Source of the DNA: Lonicera japonica
Lineage: Eukaryota > Streptophyta > Magnoliopsida > Dipsacales > Caprifoliaceae
Reading direction: 5' to 3'
Length of the DNA stretch: 64,000 nucleotides
Assembly (NCBI GenBank): GCA_021464415.1
Contig: JAKCWG010000035.1
Coordinates: 1-64,000 of the forward strand
The translations under genes and the position numbers were made by a program. How positions within the stretch are numbered: the stretch's first letter is position 1; each line of letters begins with the position of its first letter. Under the pieces are notes generated by a model that was not told where the DNA came from, ran no database searches, and was given only the letters and a program-made list of their open reading frames with translations. Of this stretch, positions 1 through 12,961 are shown in pieces.

Positions 1-172
1 TTAAAAGTACCAATGACGCAAATTAAACCAAATGGTCATTTCAAAAGTTTCAAATTTTCAGAACATAAATGTCTCGCAAGTTGTGTAACTCTAAATAATA
101 ATTGCCAGAAACAGTGGTACGCGAACTATACACATTATCAACAAATCACATATAAATGGGGAAATAACATAC

Positions 173-1241
173 CAAGGGATTAATTTTCTTAGAGTTACTG
201 CTGAGTTTGTTCGCCACATCCAGCATACACCCAAGGTCAATCACAGGTCGAAATCCAGTAATATTGCTACCAAATTTGTTGCGCTATCAAACATCTTGAT
301 AGGTTCAGAATCACTGACACAAAGATGCATAGAAAACCTTTTTAGAGGAAAACACTTTGAAACCATATATATTGAATTTGAAATGAAAACCAATAAATCT
401 TATATTGATCATGTAGGTAACAGAATTGCATCTTTACCTTCAATTGACCAATGATATACTGAGATTCATGTGACCAAGCCCCACAACTTTTTTCTAATCC
501 ATTTCCAAAGGACAACCTAGATAAGCAGGTCACAGGGTTAACAACAAAAACAACAGTAACAATGGAAAACAAGGTAAATTCAGAATGAACGAATTCAAGA
601 GATTTAAAGTGCAAAATTAATATCTTAACCTGCTCAGGCATACAATGTGACTTCATTTTTGCTTTTTGTTCAATGTTAAATATTTGCACGTGATCTGAAG
701 TAGTTCCCTGAAGTTGAGCTTCAAAAAGGTGAAACCATTCATTAGCCCCCAGGTATTAAAATGCTTCGAGAGTTTTCAAGAAAAAATTACATACATATTC
801 ACCTTGAAGTACAAGACTAAATGAAATAAAGACAAAAGAGGGGTGGATCGAGTGAACTCACTTGAAAATTAACCGAGCAAATTTTTATCTATCCTTCCTA
901 TATTTGTAGGGAACTCAGCGTCACAGGAAGAAATATTGTTTGACTGCCAGCTGGCAACTATAGGTAAGACAGCTTGACAAACTTGCTTGTGGGATCTACT
1001 CAGTGTATCATCCTTTTCAAGTGAAATAGTAAGGATTATTTGAGGCGAACTCTAGGAGATTGAGCGTTTTAGGGCGAGATCTAAAAGCTCTCTCCGGAAA
1101 AGATTTAAGTTCAATTATATATATTTTTCTCTCCACTCCAACCAACGCGGCTGCAGTTGAAATTGCCTCGAAGAAGTCATATAAATGAATAGATATTGAT
1201 CCCTGTCCAGGAAAAGAACCTATGATCAGCCTAATTTCATT
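173..1241 (-). pseudogene. Possible multi-exon gene fragment, unknown product
   Basis: Several minus-strand stretches look like exons, read from high to low coordinates. 1017-1241 is open for 74 codons without an ATG and contains the run AAALVGVERKIYIIELKSFP. 869-1051 is open for 60 codons in another frame, directly after a good acceptor (TCTCCTAG). 438-516 lies between an acceptor (TATCTAG) and a donor (GAAG/GTAAAG). 173-283 is open for 37 codons, contains PVIDLGCMLDVANKL, and is followed by donor GTATGT. Amino-acid composition is protein-like and the splice signals are plausible. I do not recognise the family. The two largest open stretches overlap in different frames, so either a splice junction or a frameshift separates them. 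The gene would continue left of the window. Exon structure is inferred; it could also be a decayed gene fragment. Confidence 0.3.
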
Positions 1242-1937
1242 TCACACGCTGCAACTTGACTGGTTTCGACTATAAGAACATATGCAGAGTATCCCTTTGA
1301 TAACTGGTCAATAAAAATAGCATGTTCTCTCCTGATTAACCAAGTTGGTTATGGTTAGCACACATACGTATACTGAAAAGATGGCAGATGACTGTATATT
1401 GAAAGCATAATGATGGTGATCGCAGTTTGAACATGTGTGAACAGCTACAGTCCAAAAACCACTGTTGGTAAAGCTGTTTTACATCTCCGCCACTAGCCGA
1501 TGCACGCATTCTTCGAACACAAATGACTGAGACAAAAGAACGTAGCTCGCAGATTGAACTCCCAGGGGGTGCCATCTCCACCGAATTTGTGGTATATAAC
1601 AGTGTCTTCCTGCAGTCGCTTTCATTTTTCTCAAGTTCTTTATTTTTTTCCCTCTCTTTCTTCTTGTTTTTCTCTCTTCTTTTCATTCATTCTGTTTCTT
1701 TCTGAACAATATTTTTGTAAGGCCCGCTTATGGTCTGTTTAGCAACATACACTTGCTTCATTTCCGAAGAGTGGAAACTCTTTTTTGCACCCAGAGATTA
1801 GATCCTTCCATGGAACCCTATTTTTCGGTGGGACCATCCACCTAACAAACTGCTTCTTTTGAGACACAAGTCCACCTCTCTCTCTGATGGCCATAGCCTG
1901 TCGAAAGATTGTTGTACTGATTGGAGAATATATTCTT
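1242..1937. other. Unassigned left flank with pyrimidine-rich tract
   Basis: No confident gene. 1613-1705 is a pyrimidine-rich tract that opens long but low-complexity frames (Lys/Glu-rich on the minus strand). 1739-1891 on the minus strand keeps an open frame (MAIRERGGLVSQKKQ...) of ordinary composition that I cannot assign. It could be the upstream part of the possible gene at 173-1241. The block ends abruptly where the inverted LARD piece begins. Confidence 0.3.
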
Positions 1938-2214
1938 TGAGGGTGCAGAGGGTATATGCACTGAGGGTATTGACAAGAAGACCTGAACAGCTCCCTGAAG
2001 GCTAGCCTCACCATCATCGTTCACACATATTGAGGGTGCAGAGCATATATGCACTAAGAGTTTCGACAAGAAGACCGGAACAGCTCCCCGAAGACTAGCC
2101 TCACCATCATTGTTCGCACATATTGAGGGTGCCGAGGGTACATCTACTGAAGGTATCAACAAGAAGACCCGAATAGCTCTCTAAAGACTAGCCTCTCCAT
2201 TCATCATCCTCACT
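1938..2214 (-). repeat. Inverted 277-bp fragment of the LARD minisatellite
   Basis: This is the reverse complement of 29392-29668 in the LARD internal region; the translations agree residue for residue over the fragment. It contains about three units of the 93-bp minisatellite found there. Four filler bases (2215-2218) separate it from the truncated hAT at 2219. It marks the left breakpoint of the tandem array. Confidence 0.9.
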
Positions 2215-2218
2215 GGTC

Positions 2219-4484
2219 AATACCCTCTATGCGGTCGCAGTTACAACAGGTAAGAGCAATGCTAACTTCAAGAGCAAATATATTAATGAATATGTACGAT
2301 GCTTTTTCACTTGAACCAACTTTTTAGCAAGTCCACTAACTCCCACAACATCAGAAAAAAGGTGATCGGAGCGCACATCCATAATATAGTTGTCAAGTTG
2401 ATGCTCGAGTGCCATTAGCTCATACATTTTAAAGTCCGAGGGGTAAAACTCAGTAAATCGAAGTAATTTAACTTTATCAAAATACGAAAAATGAATTGTT
2501 GGATCAAGAGAAGCCATACAAATCAACAATTTTGTATTCACCTCATTAAAACGATTGTTCAACCTCTTGAAGTTGCAATCTAGCACGGCATTGAACAACT
2601 CAACTCGGTAATAGTGAAGATTTGTGTTTTCTTCTTAATTCGGCGTGATCTTCCTTGAACCATAAATATGTCTTCCATGTTTGGGGTTTTGATTTTATGC
2701 TTGACACAAAATAAAGACACTTGATGTAACAATGACTCCCATCCTTCTTCTCTCATTCTTTGGAGTTTTGCTTTGGTTATTCCCATGAGTGTCATAGCAT
2801 TAACAATATCTTGATCTTTTTTCTGTAATGCTTGTGATAAATCATTTGTAATTCCCAAGATATTACTCATTAGGTGTAGGATAAATATGAATTCAAAACA
2901 TTGCATATGCTCCAATAAAGTGTCTGCTTGAGTTCTTTGTTTTTTCAGATTTTCATCTTCTCCGATAATCAAAAGCAAATCAACCACAGAGGAGAACATG
3001 CCAACTAAACTCATAAGTGAATAATAATGAGAACCCCAACGTGTCTCTCCTGCTCGTTTTAATAATGTTTCTTGATTCAAACCTCTCCCTGTCAAGACAC
3101 TACCATCACAAATTCCTTGAACAACATTTTGAAATTGTTTCTCTCAAAGAATGTCTCTACGTTTACACGATCCTCCAACAACATTTGACAAACTTGCAAC
3201 AATATTAAAAAAGGCAACAACCTTTGAGTGGTTTTTTGTTACTGCTATAAGAGTCAATTGAAGTTGATGAGCAAAACAATGTATGTAATAAGCAGATTCA
3301 TTATCCATCATAATTAAAGTTTTTAGACTGTTAAATTCTCCTTGCATATTGTTGGCCCCATCATAGCCTTGCCCTCGTAAACTTGATCAACTCAATCAAT
3401 GCTTGGAAAAAAGATCATCAATTGCTCCTGAAGTGATAAAGTGGTAGTACTAGTAACATGTACAAGGCCGATGAAACGCTCGATAACAAACCCTCGATCA
3501 TCTACGAAACATAAAACAACCGCCATTTGTTCCTTAATAGAAATATCACGGGCTTCGTCAACTAAGAGGGAAAAGGGTTAATCACCAAACTTCATTAATG
3601 ACTGAATTTGTAATCTCAACCGAAATGGAATTAATAATTTCACGTTGAATTGTAGGTGATGTCAATTTGAGGTTTTCAGGCGCATTCTTTAAACAACTCT
3701 ATTTATATCTTCATCATGGTTAGCAAAAAATCTTAAGAGCTCAAGAAAGTTTCCTTGATTTTGTGATCCCTCGGATTCATCATGACCACGAAAGGCAATC
3801 CTTGGCGTAAAAGAAACCTAATGCAATCAATTGATGTAGTTAAGCGGATACAATAATCAAGTCGAATTTGCTCAGATTGGTTATAAAAAGAAACTTCTAT
3901 GTGTGTTGTTGGTTCATTAAATCTTGGCAAGCACTCACACATTTTCGGTGGTTACTACTATATTCTCCGACATGAACATCAAATCTTTCTTTCTTCTTCA
4001 ATTTTTGAACCCCTCACCAATAAATGAATCACTACCCCCTTTATCCCCTAGACCGGATTTGAAAAGAACAGCACAAACAAAATGCTACATCTTTAGATAT
4101 GTTATATTCCAACCAATCGCTATATTGTTCAAACCACTTCGGATTGAATCTACATTTTTGATTCCAAAAGCTGTCAAAGGAAATTGTGATTCTTAGGTTG
4201 ACACGGACCTTTTGGCGCAAGTAGGACCGTCTAACATTCTCTCTATCTTTAACATCATAGTCGCATATATTTTTTCGTAAACCAGGATCACTTGGAATAT
4301 CTAATTAATGAGTGGGAACACTTGGAGAAGTTCTACTACATTTGTAAGAAGTAAAAGCTGGAGCTGAAGTCGAAGCTGAAGCAAAAGCAGAGGTAAAAGG
4401 AGAGCTTGCGTCAAAAGCAGAAGCATCGGCAGAGGCCAAAGCCGAAGTAGTAGCTTTTCTAATTTTACTAAAAAATCTCTCCAT
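2219..4484 (-). pseudogene. hAT transposase (TTF-type zinc finger), copy 1, broken
   Basis: Begins at the conserved MERFFSKIRK start (ATG at 4484-4482) and reads left. It shares the early in-frame stop and later stops of copies 2 and 3, and adds small indels. Examples: the stretch around 3910 (TGTGTGTTG against TGTGTTGTTG in copy 2), and missing bases near 3410 and 4010. The long central frame intact in copy 2 (35366-36010) is therefore in pieces here. The final 60 or so codons are lost at the array breakpoint. Non-functional. Some single-base differences could be sequencing errors. Confidence 0.85.
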
Positions 4485-5279
4485 TTCTACTTTTCTGAAA
4501 TTTAATAACAAATGCAAATTTCATATAATATCAAATTCAATACAGTATCCTTTACTTATATTTTATTATAAAATTATAAATTTATTATTTATTATACATA
4601 CTCAATATTCTAAATGACTCAACCATTTTACAATAAATCAATTAGGGCATTAATAGTGGCAAAAACAATTAAGGTATCATATTCACAAAATCAAATAGAC
4701 AAAAATAATCTTAAGCCTTAACCTAACTTAATGCCTCAATGGCTAAATGACAATTTCAAAATCAAATTTTTATTTTAACATGTTCAATGCCTCAATGGCT
4801 CAATAATATAATCAATATATAATGTAATCAATACCTCAATGGCTCAATGCCTCAAATAAATCATAAACTTAAGTATTGCAAAAAATAAAATAAAATAGAA
4901 ACTTACACACAAAAGCTAAAAATAGCAAATGGAGATGAAAATAGTGAGCTTCTTCTTTTCGATGAAATAGCAGCTGTTGAAGGATGAAGAAATGAATTTC
5001 GTGCCTGGTGCCTCCCACCTCCGTGAGTTTCTTCCTTTTTTTTCCTTTTTTTTGTTTTCCCTACCAAAGTGCCAACTGCCAAGAGTGGGTGCTATATATT
5101 TTCATATTTTTTTTTTAGTTAAACATAATTACATTCTTATTCTCAAGATTTGGAGACTTTACAAACTCAACCTCAAACTTTAAATATTTACATAACAGTC
5201 CCTATATTATTGTACCTATATAAAAAAAATTCTTATGGGTGCTTAAGCACCCACTTGTCACACAGTCCCTCCGCCTCTG
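2219..5279 (-). mobile_element. hAT-superfamily DNA transposon, copy 1, 3' truncated
   Basis: Transposase-bearing hAT element missing its left end. The array breakpoint at 2219 removes the last part of the transposase gene and the left terminal repeat. The right terminus ends at CCGCCTCTG (5271-5279). Just inside it is the perfect palindrome GGGTGCTTAAGCACCC (5237-5252). Subterminal repeats of a motif like CAATGCCTCAATGGCT lie around 4718-4860. Unlike copies 2 and 3 it carries no LARD, because that part of the element is absent here. Confidence 0.8.
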
Positions 5280-5586
5280 TACATTTATATATATATATAT
5301 ACATAAAAATGACTGAGTTGGAGAATTAATATTTTTTTAAGCTGGTGAATTTATGTGGTTAGTAAATGGTGTGACTCTAATGTCTATATTGGGCATTGGT
5401 GACCCATATGAAATGAATTAGTGACTTATCTTTTTTGGTAAATTATAATTTAATCTGAGAAAATATTTGTAGGAAAAAAAAACATTTTCCCATGACAAAA
5501 TAAAGCAATAGAACAATGAAAAATTTACTGTTTTACAATATATTATATATATATATATATGTATTTGTATGTTAATTATAAAATGT

Positions 5587-5614
5587 CTGCGTATCGCGCA
5601 GGCTATAAAACTAG
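5587..5614 (+). mobile_element. Helitron-like 3' terminus, copy 1
   Basis: Hairpin CTGCG-TATCG-CGCAG (5587-5601) is followed nine bases later by CTAG (5611-5614) and then T. This is the hallmark of plant Helitron 3' ends: a short GC-rich hairpin upstream of CTRR, inserted between A and T. An AT microsatellite precedes it. I found no matching 5' TC end. The same structure is present at 37378-37405 and 58352-58379. Confidence 0.5.
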
Positions 5615-7214
5615 TTCAAATAAAAAATAAGCAACTAACATTCAAATTTGAACTTACTACTTCTGACGAACCTGCAACATATTTGAGCCTTTGTAACAAT
5701 ATATATGTAGGTGTATGTGAAGATCAATCGATTCGTAATATACATATTAAGTAATTCCTTGCATCTCAAATAGATATCAAGACACCTAAGAATGAAAAAT
5801 TGATTAATATATCAACGTATGGGACAAATAAATATCTTTCAAAATGAAAATAGAAGAATAACACACAGCAACAAAGAGTTTTATTTCGCTAAACCATTAA
5901 ACTAAACCTATTAGTATTAATTAATATAAACTACCAAACAAAACATTTGAATATCAAACTATGAATATCGAAAAATCCCTCCAATTTAGAACAAGTAGGT
6001 CGAGCTGAGCATTTGAAATTCAAGTTTGACCCGAAATTTAATTTGGGCTCAATATTTTGTTCGAACTTGGCCCATTTCAAACTCAATTAAAACTCGATCT
6101 TTAATTTAAAGGTCACTTGGGTTTTGGGTACCACTAATTTATCGAAATTGGGCTTCGGGTACCAAAGTTTATGATAATTGGACTTTGGGTACCATTTTGC
6201 GCTATTCCGTGAGTCAAACAACGTTGACTGTTAACTTAATTTTTTTGTGATTAAAATACACTTTATTATGAACACCCCCAAATGCAACAACACCATGTAT
6301 TTCGATCTTCTTTCTCCAAAAACTCAACCCCATATCAAAATGCAATAAATAAAGCATGACCAAAAACTCAACAACAACAAATACAATAAACTTAACTCAT
6401 CTCTCTATCTCTCATGACAGTTTACATTGATATATCGCAATGCCTCATAGAGGAGCTTCATGTATCTTCTTTCTCTAATTAGTATTACAATTGTATGATT
6501 TTGAGGTACGTATTTTGAACTATGAAAAGAAGGTGTGGAATTACGTGTTGGAGTTCTGGGGGATATAGTTTTAGGAGTTAGGTTTTTTTTTTTCATTTCT
6601 AAATTAGGGCTAGAATAGAGAACAAAGCTATGAAGAATCGGACGAATTATTTGCCGATATCGGACCCTCTTGATAATTGGGTGGACGGGTCTTGGACAGT
6701 GGATTTTGTGTGTGACTGTGGGTGAATTTTGACGATGAGTGTGTTATATGGGTGCCCACCAGGTGTTCGTGATATGTCAATGGTGAGAAATTGTTTGCTG
6801 GTGATAAATTGTTTACTTGTAATAAATATAAGAGTAGTGGGAATGATAGCAAAGAGATCAAGGTTGGACAGTTATTGGTTGAGTTGCCTACCGAGACAAT
6901 CAACAACAAATCGCAAAAGAATCAAAATTTGAAAAAGGCTAGTATTGACAATACAATATGCACAATTCTTTTAAAAAAATAGTATGCTGTGTAGATATAT
7001 AGTTAAATATTTATTTGATAATTATTTTTTATGAAATTATTTTTATTGATAATAAATTAATAAATTTAATTAAATTCTTAAAATTTTACGGATAATTATT
7101 TTAGAAATAATATAATTAATAAATTAAAAAATAATAAAAGATAAGAGAGCATTTGAAATCTAATAACTAATACTAATAACATAAGTTTTTACCGCAAAGT
7201 TGTCATGTATCTTA

Positions 7215-7244
7215 CTAGGTATTGCCCGTGCCAGACAGCACGGC
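7215..7244 (-). mobile_element. Second Helitron-like 3' terminus, copy 1, minus strand
   Basis: On the minus strand, hairpin GCCGTGC-TGTCTG-GCACGGGC (7244-7224) is followed by AATAC and CTAG (7218-7215), then T. A non-autonomous Helitron would extend rightwards from 7215, but its 5' end was not located. Conserved at 39008-39037 and 59981-60010. It faces the other Helitron-like end 1.6 kb away. Confidence 0.5.
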
Positions 7245-9212
7245 GATGTAATAAAACAAATAATTAAAAATAGTGAAATTGATTAAAAAGTACTAATATT
7301 TAAATAGCATTGAACTTGAAACATATATTTAGAAGACTGTATATGCCACCTATTTAACGGTTAAGCGTAGGGGGAGGAGTTTGCTAAAGTCTAACTCGAC
7401 ATACCAAAAGATATATTAGATCCGACCAGATTGAGGCAATTTTTAATACCAGTTCATTAAGGTCGTGTTGAGTTAATTTATCATCAATAATTATTCACTA
7501 ATATATACAAAAATTAATATCTCCCATTATTATTACAATGGCATTATACATTATTTAATGTCATTGTAAAAGATTAAACATTTTCAGAGAAGGAAGGGAT
7601 GGGCCATTAGCCATCCATATTTATTCACCATATATATAACAACATTAATATTTTTAAATTTTAATTGTAAATATATGTTACCATTAATAGTAACATTGGT
7701 TTACAAAAGTAATATATATATTTTTTAAATAAAATATTTAAGTTTGTAAAAGATTAAATAAAAACATATATCTTTTTATATTTTTAAACTAAAAGAAGAA
7801 TTAGGTTGGAATATTAAATAAGTAATATATATATTTTTTAAACTAAAATTCATATATATTTAACATTAATTTTGAACAAAAATTAAATAAAATGCACTTA
7901 CGGTTGGATTTTTTTATTTATTTTTGTAACATCTATGTGTAAAGTCAAATTCCATCTCATTATAAAGTTTTTTATTTCTTTATTATTATTAATCTAAATA
8001 TGAAAAGGTTTTTTTCAAGTTTTTAATTTTTTTTTCATCATGTTAACATTAAAACCCATATATATTTAACATTCATTTTGAACACAAATTAGTTTTTTTG
8101 AACCCAAATTTCAGATTTTTTAACCCAAAACTATATTAGAATAAAAAAAATTAAAACACTCATACTCACAGGTGGATTTTTTCTGTTTTTTTTTTAACCC
8201 AAATTTGATAAGTTTTTATTTAGTTTCAAATTTCAGATTTCAAGTTTTTATTTACACTATTCACTGCATCTTAATTTTCTACATCTATATTTAATTTAAC
8301 ATTAAACCGAAGTTTTCAAAAAAAAAAATTATAACATCTATATGTGAAGTCAAATTCCATCTCATTAACATTCAAAATATTAATGTTAACATCTATAGTG
8401 CACTTACTTTTTTTGTTTTTTTCAAGTTTGTCAAAAAAAAATTCCTCATGTTAACATTAACATTCAAAATATTACATGTGCACTTATGGTTGGTTTTTTT
8501 TCGGGTTTTTTCAGTTTTTTTTTTACCCCAAATTTCATTCTTTTGAACCCAAACATATATGAATAGTAGCCCAATTTCCATCCCTTCTTTGAACCACTCG
8601 AATTTGTACACTGCTTGTACTTAAAAAAACTATATTTAGTCTTTTGGTTAAGAATAAATTATAAATTGCAAATTTTTTTCCTTAGTTAAAATCGCACACA
8701 TTATAATTATACAATATCTAGTCTTAAAAGCAATGTCATACATCAAATTTTATTGTGTATGGTCATAAAAGTGACCTTTCTTTCTTCTACTATTTTTTTT
8801 TTGCCTCGTTTCATTTGGTATCTCTTCACAACTCCAATTTTCTTAACCCTATTTAAGTTCGGGTAGTTATGACCCTTTTCTCTAAATAAATAAAAATTCC
8901 ACCTGACCTCTGCATCACCATACGTTTGATTATTATTTGTATTTATATAATAAAAAACTAAATTACTCATCTTCTTATTGCCAGAAAATCTCTATGCTTA
9001 CGAACAACAGGGGCAAATACTTGATTTCTATGTGGGGATATTAATCTCAAGAATGAAATCCTATATGCTTATATATTTTATATCTAAATTGAAAAAATCT
9101 CTCGGTGACCAAATCAAGGTCATTTTTCATTTTTTTTACCCCAAATTTCATACTTTTGAACCTAAACTCCCCAAAACTATTATTATAATAAAAAATTAAA
9201 ACATACATACAT

Positions 9213-9214
<2 letters not shown>

Positions 9215-9246
<32 letters not shown>
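9215..9246 (+). repeat. AG microsatellite, copy 1
   Basis: Sixteen AG units. The corresponding sites at 41005-41026 and 61988-62009 have eleven units, so the locus has mutated since duplication. Confidence 0.95.
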
Positions 9247-9250
<4 letters not shown>

Positions 9251-12200
9251 GAAGAAGAAAAATTTAAAACATATATGAATAGTAGCCCAAAACTATATTA
9301 GAATAAAAATTGATGGACAATATTAATTTAAGAAGAATAAAACTCATATACATACATGAAAAAAAAATATATGGAATAACATACATACATACATTCTTCA
9401 AAAAATGAAATAAAAGAGTATATTCTTCAAAAGAGTAAACAATAAAAAAAAGTAGAAGATGAGAAGTCTTAATAAAAGAGAGTATTTTTTTGTGAGGGAG
9501 AGAGAGAGTATTTATAAAAAAAAATTGTGAGGGGGGAAAAGTTAGAAATTTTGAAATTTGAGATTCAAATTGTATTTGTTTATCATTAAATTAAGGTGAA
9601 GAAAAATAAAGTAAAAAAATATGATTTGATATCCTAAAAACACATCTAACGGTTCATATTTCTTTTTGTGATTTATAAATAAATTTAGACCATTGATTAA
9701 ATAAAAAAAAAGTTTGTCTTATAATATAAATATGCTCCGATTTTTTCATCGTTCTCACTAATTAATTGAGGCAGTTACAGCTCTAAATTGCCCCCTGCTT
9801 TAGCCAGGGCTTTTCTTCTTTCCCTTATTTCAGGCCTCTAATTGTGGCTTTTCTTTCCTCCCCTATTTCAGGCATCAATTAATGTCTAAAATTCTTTACT
9901 TTCCTTCTCCCTTTCGTCTTTACTCATGTTCTTTCGTTCTTCCTCCCAATTAAAATGCACGTTTGGAACTCCTCTGCTCCCTCTCATCTCCCCCTGCATT
10001 TCAAATCCTTTCCCTCCCCATTATGCGATGATCACCGCAATAATTATTAATGATGGAGAAGCCTTGATTAATGGCTTCCTTTGCTATAAATCAAACAGAA
10101 GGAATATTTACACTTCTTTGGCAGATTTTACAAGGTATATATTGATACATACTTGCTTCTTTGTCTTCATAGTTATACACGTTTGACTTCAATTTTATTG
10201 TCGATCATAATTTTAGGGCTTTTAAATCAAAGAGGCTTTTGGACCTCTAGTATTTTAGGACACAACTTAATTTGCTTTTCGTCCAAAGTATTTCTTTAAA
10301 CTATTCAACTTTTCTGTTTTCTCCCCAGTCCTTAGTTTTCGTTGTAGTCCTTTATTAATTTCGGGCTCATCTATGTTTTTCGGTCTATGTTTTCAGTTTT
10401 ATCCTCCGTCAATTTTTGGGTTTTATCCTCTTTTCTGTTATGTTTATAGGTTTGTTGGATCTGATTTTAGTCTATAAAGAGAAAATAGTTTTGATTTCAT
10501 TGCAATTTCATGAATTGTCACCTTTCTTTTTTTTTTCACTATGCTTATAGTTTGTTTTACTATGCTAATCTTCTATTTGATTCCAATAGAAACTACTAAT
10601 GTTTTGAAGAAAAAATCCCTATATTATTATGTTTTTTTAAGTGATAATAATAGCAGAGATAAAAAAAATAAAAAAATTAAGAAGTGATCATTACCAAGCG
10701 TTAAGAGTAATACTAAGCTATATTAAAGTCCACATAGAAATTAAGTGGGTAAAACCTTCTCTATTTCACTCTCTTTTTCATCGAATGGCCTCTTATGAAT
10801 TTGGGGTCTTCGTGTATTTAATCATGAATCATGATTAATGTTTATTAATTTTATTCTTGAATGTATATATGCTCTTCATTCCTGTTTGATTTTGATATTT
10901 TAACTTTATTTATCTTTTGAGATTGGAAGTAAAGATGGTCGAGCAAAGTTATAAAAAGTAAAACTGAATCATCATACTGTGAAAGTAATTCTTCCTTCCC
11001 TTTTACTTTCAATGAATAATTCTGACTATGTTTATTACAGAAATGTAAGAGAAATTTTTAATATTAACAGCAACTTTGTGCAAGGTATTGGTTTGATAGA
11101 AAAAGATGGTATAATTCTATAAGTGATTTCCATTACAAATGGATTAAATTTAAATAGTGATTTTTTTTTAAAATGTAAATCATTATTTAGGAAGAACATA
11201 TATTTACGTGTTTTACTATTTGTCTATTTGTAACGTCTAAACACAATTACAATTACAAGTACTATTAATTGCTTTAATTTTAAATTGTTTGGTAGTTTAT
11301 GTTTGAACAAATTCCAGGACTATATTAATTGGGTGGATTTTGAGAATGTTGAATGGTAAACAGAACAGGTTGTCATGATTTTCCTAATTATTACTTTTCA
11401 TTAATTGCCCTTTAATTCAAAATTTTAAATTTAAATTTAATTTTATATTTTTAAGATCTGAACCATTATAAATATATATTTGCTCCATAAATATTTTGGT
11501 TTCCATATATCTAATTGTTTCGGTTTCCTCCTAAAATTTTCTCCTCATTAATTGCTCCAAATTTTCTCCTCATTAATTGCTCCAAATTTTCCTCATCAAC
11601 CTTTGCATTTTACTTTCTTTTTTTCAGTGACGATTGGAAAAGGAAAGGCATCTTTTTCTTCTTAATTCTTTAGTTTTATTGAATTTGATACTCTATACAA
11701 GGGGTGAAACAAGAAACTATTAGGTAAAAAGAGTTCGAGGCTAACTCATTTGTTATGGTGCTCATATGTTATATGTTTTCGTACTCTCAGCAATATATAG
11801 TTGTATCACAATATATAATATTGATATAGCGTACAAGTTCTTTGTGCTTATGCTTGATTAATAGTTTAAGTGATAGCTTTTGTTTTCACCTCTTCTCATC
11901 TAACCAAGCTCTTCTATCATGAACACAAAAATATCTACTTCTACTTAGTTTTTGTACTTGGTTATTGTTGATGGAAGATTGAAACAAAGATAAGCACTTG
12001 GAAAGTAAATGATTTGGTCAAAAGAAATTATGTTATTATTAATCTTCTGGCAATAAGAAAGATTATAAGCATTTATATTAAGAAAAATTATATTTCCTTT
12101 CTAATATGTTATTTAATTTTTGAGATATTATTAATGACATGCTTCTTTTTCGTAATTATGTTTCGTCCAATTTTCATATGCTATGAAGTCGATACTGAAT

Positions 12201-12956
12201 AGTGAATTCATTTTGTCAAGGACACAGTAGCCATACATTCAAAATTAAAGCAATGTCTAAATAATAATATTCATTTAATTTGGATAATGATTTCTCTCAA
12301 GTAATGCTTTCCAATAATGTTTTACATTGTATTGCTGTACTGTTAAAGGATGTGCTATAGGAAATGAAGATACTTGCCCATGCAAAATTTGGAGATGGAA
12401 AGAGATTCTTGGCAGGTTTCAATGTCCATTAATATTTAGTTCTCATGGATATGATTGTACGTATATATTTTTTTTAAGCTTGATTTTGTGTATGCACAAC
12501 CATCTTTATGAAAATTGAATGCAAATTATTCGTAATGTTCTATGCATTTCATGTAGATTTTCACATAATGGAATTATCTAAATTTCAATTTTTGAGGGAT
12601 CATTGATATTTCTTTGACAAAATGCAAGTCAGTTATAAAAGGAACATGGTAAGTTGATAATTCTATCTTCTCAAAATTATATTCTTAAATTATTTAACCA
12701 TAAAACACTCTCTCAATGTATGTATGCCTTGCACTTTATCACTTTATAATATAGATTCATGACAATTTGAATCGCATGATGTCAAGTTAACTATTTGTGT
12801 TAGCTTAAAAAGTTTTGCATGATATTACAAGTATATGATTCCAGGAAAGCTCAAAACTTGAACTAAATAAGTACTTAGGATTTCATCTTCCATAATGCAT
12901 TTGAAGCAACAAAGGTAATATTATTACCCTTTTCAAAAACTCTACTTTGTTACATC

Positions 12957-12961
12957 ATCAC
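12957..12961. other. Target-site duplication ATCAC, left
   Basis: Five-base direct repeat flanking the Ty3/gypsy insertion; the partner is 23788-23792. The uninterrupted site with a single ATCAC is at 44761-44765 in copy 2. Confidence 0.97.

Larger units (their letters stand above)
5280..12961. other. AT-rich spacer, copy 1, no convincing gene
   Basis: Very AT-rich, with internal duplications of blocks containing CCCAAATTTCAG and AACATCTATGTG around 7840-8600. An AG microsatellite at 9215-9246 has 16 repeats; copies 2 and 3 have 11. Exon-like open stretches occur, for example 9926-10133 ending at a GTATAT donor, and 12330-12417 with GCAIGNEDTCPCKIW. They do not assemble into a gene, and copy 2 has an in-frame stop in the second. 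Two Helitron-like 3' ends are listed separately. Nothing else was recognised. Confidence 0.6.

Noticed and set aside
2010..2162. Short protein gene with SAPSICVNDDGEA repeats
   Set aside because: Translation of the inverted 93-bp minisatellite; no start context or conservation beyond the repeat.
9926..12518. A spliced host gene in the spacer
   Set aside because: Fragments have plausible donors, but no consistent frame or start; copy 2 carries a stop in one of them, and no family is recognisable.
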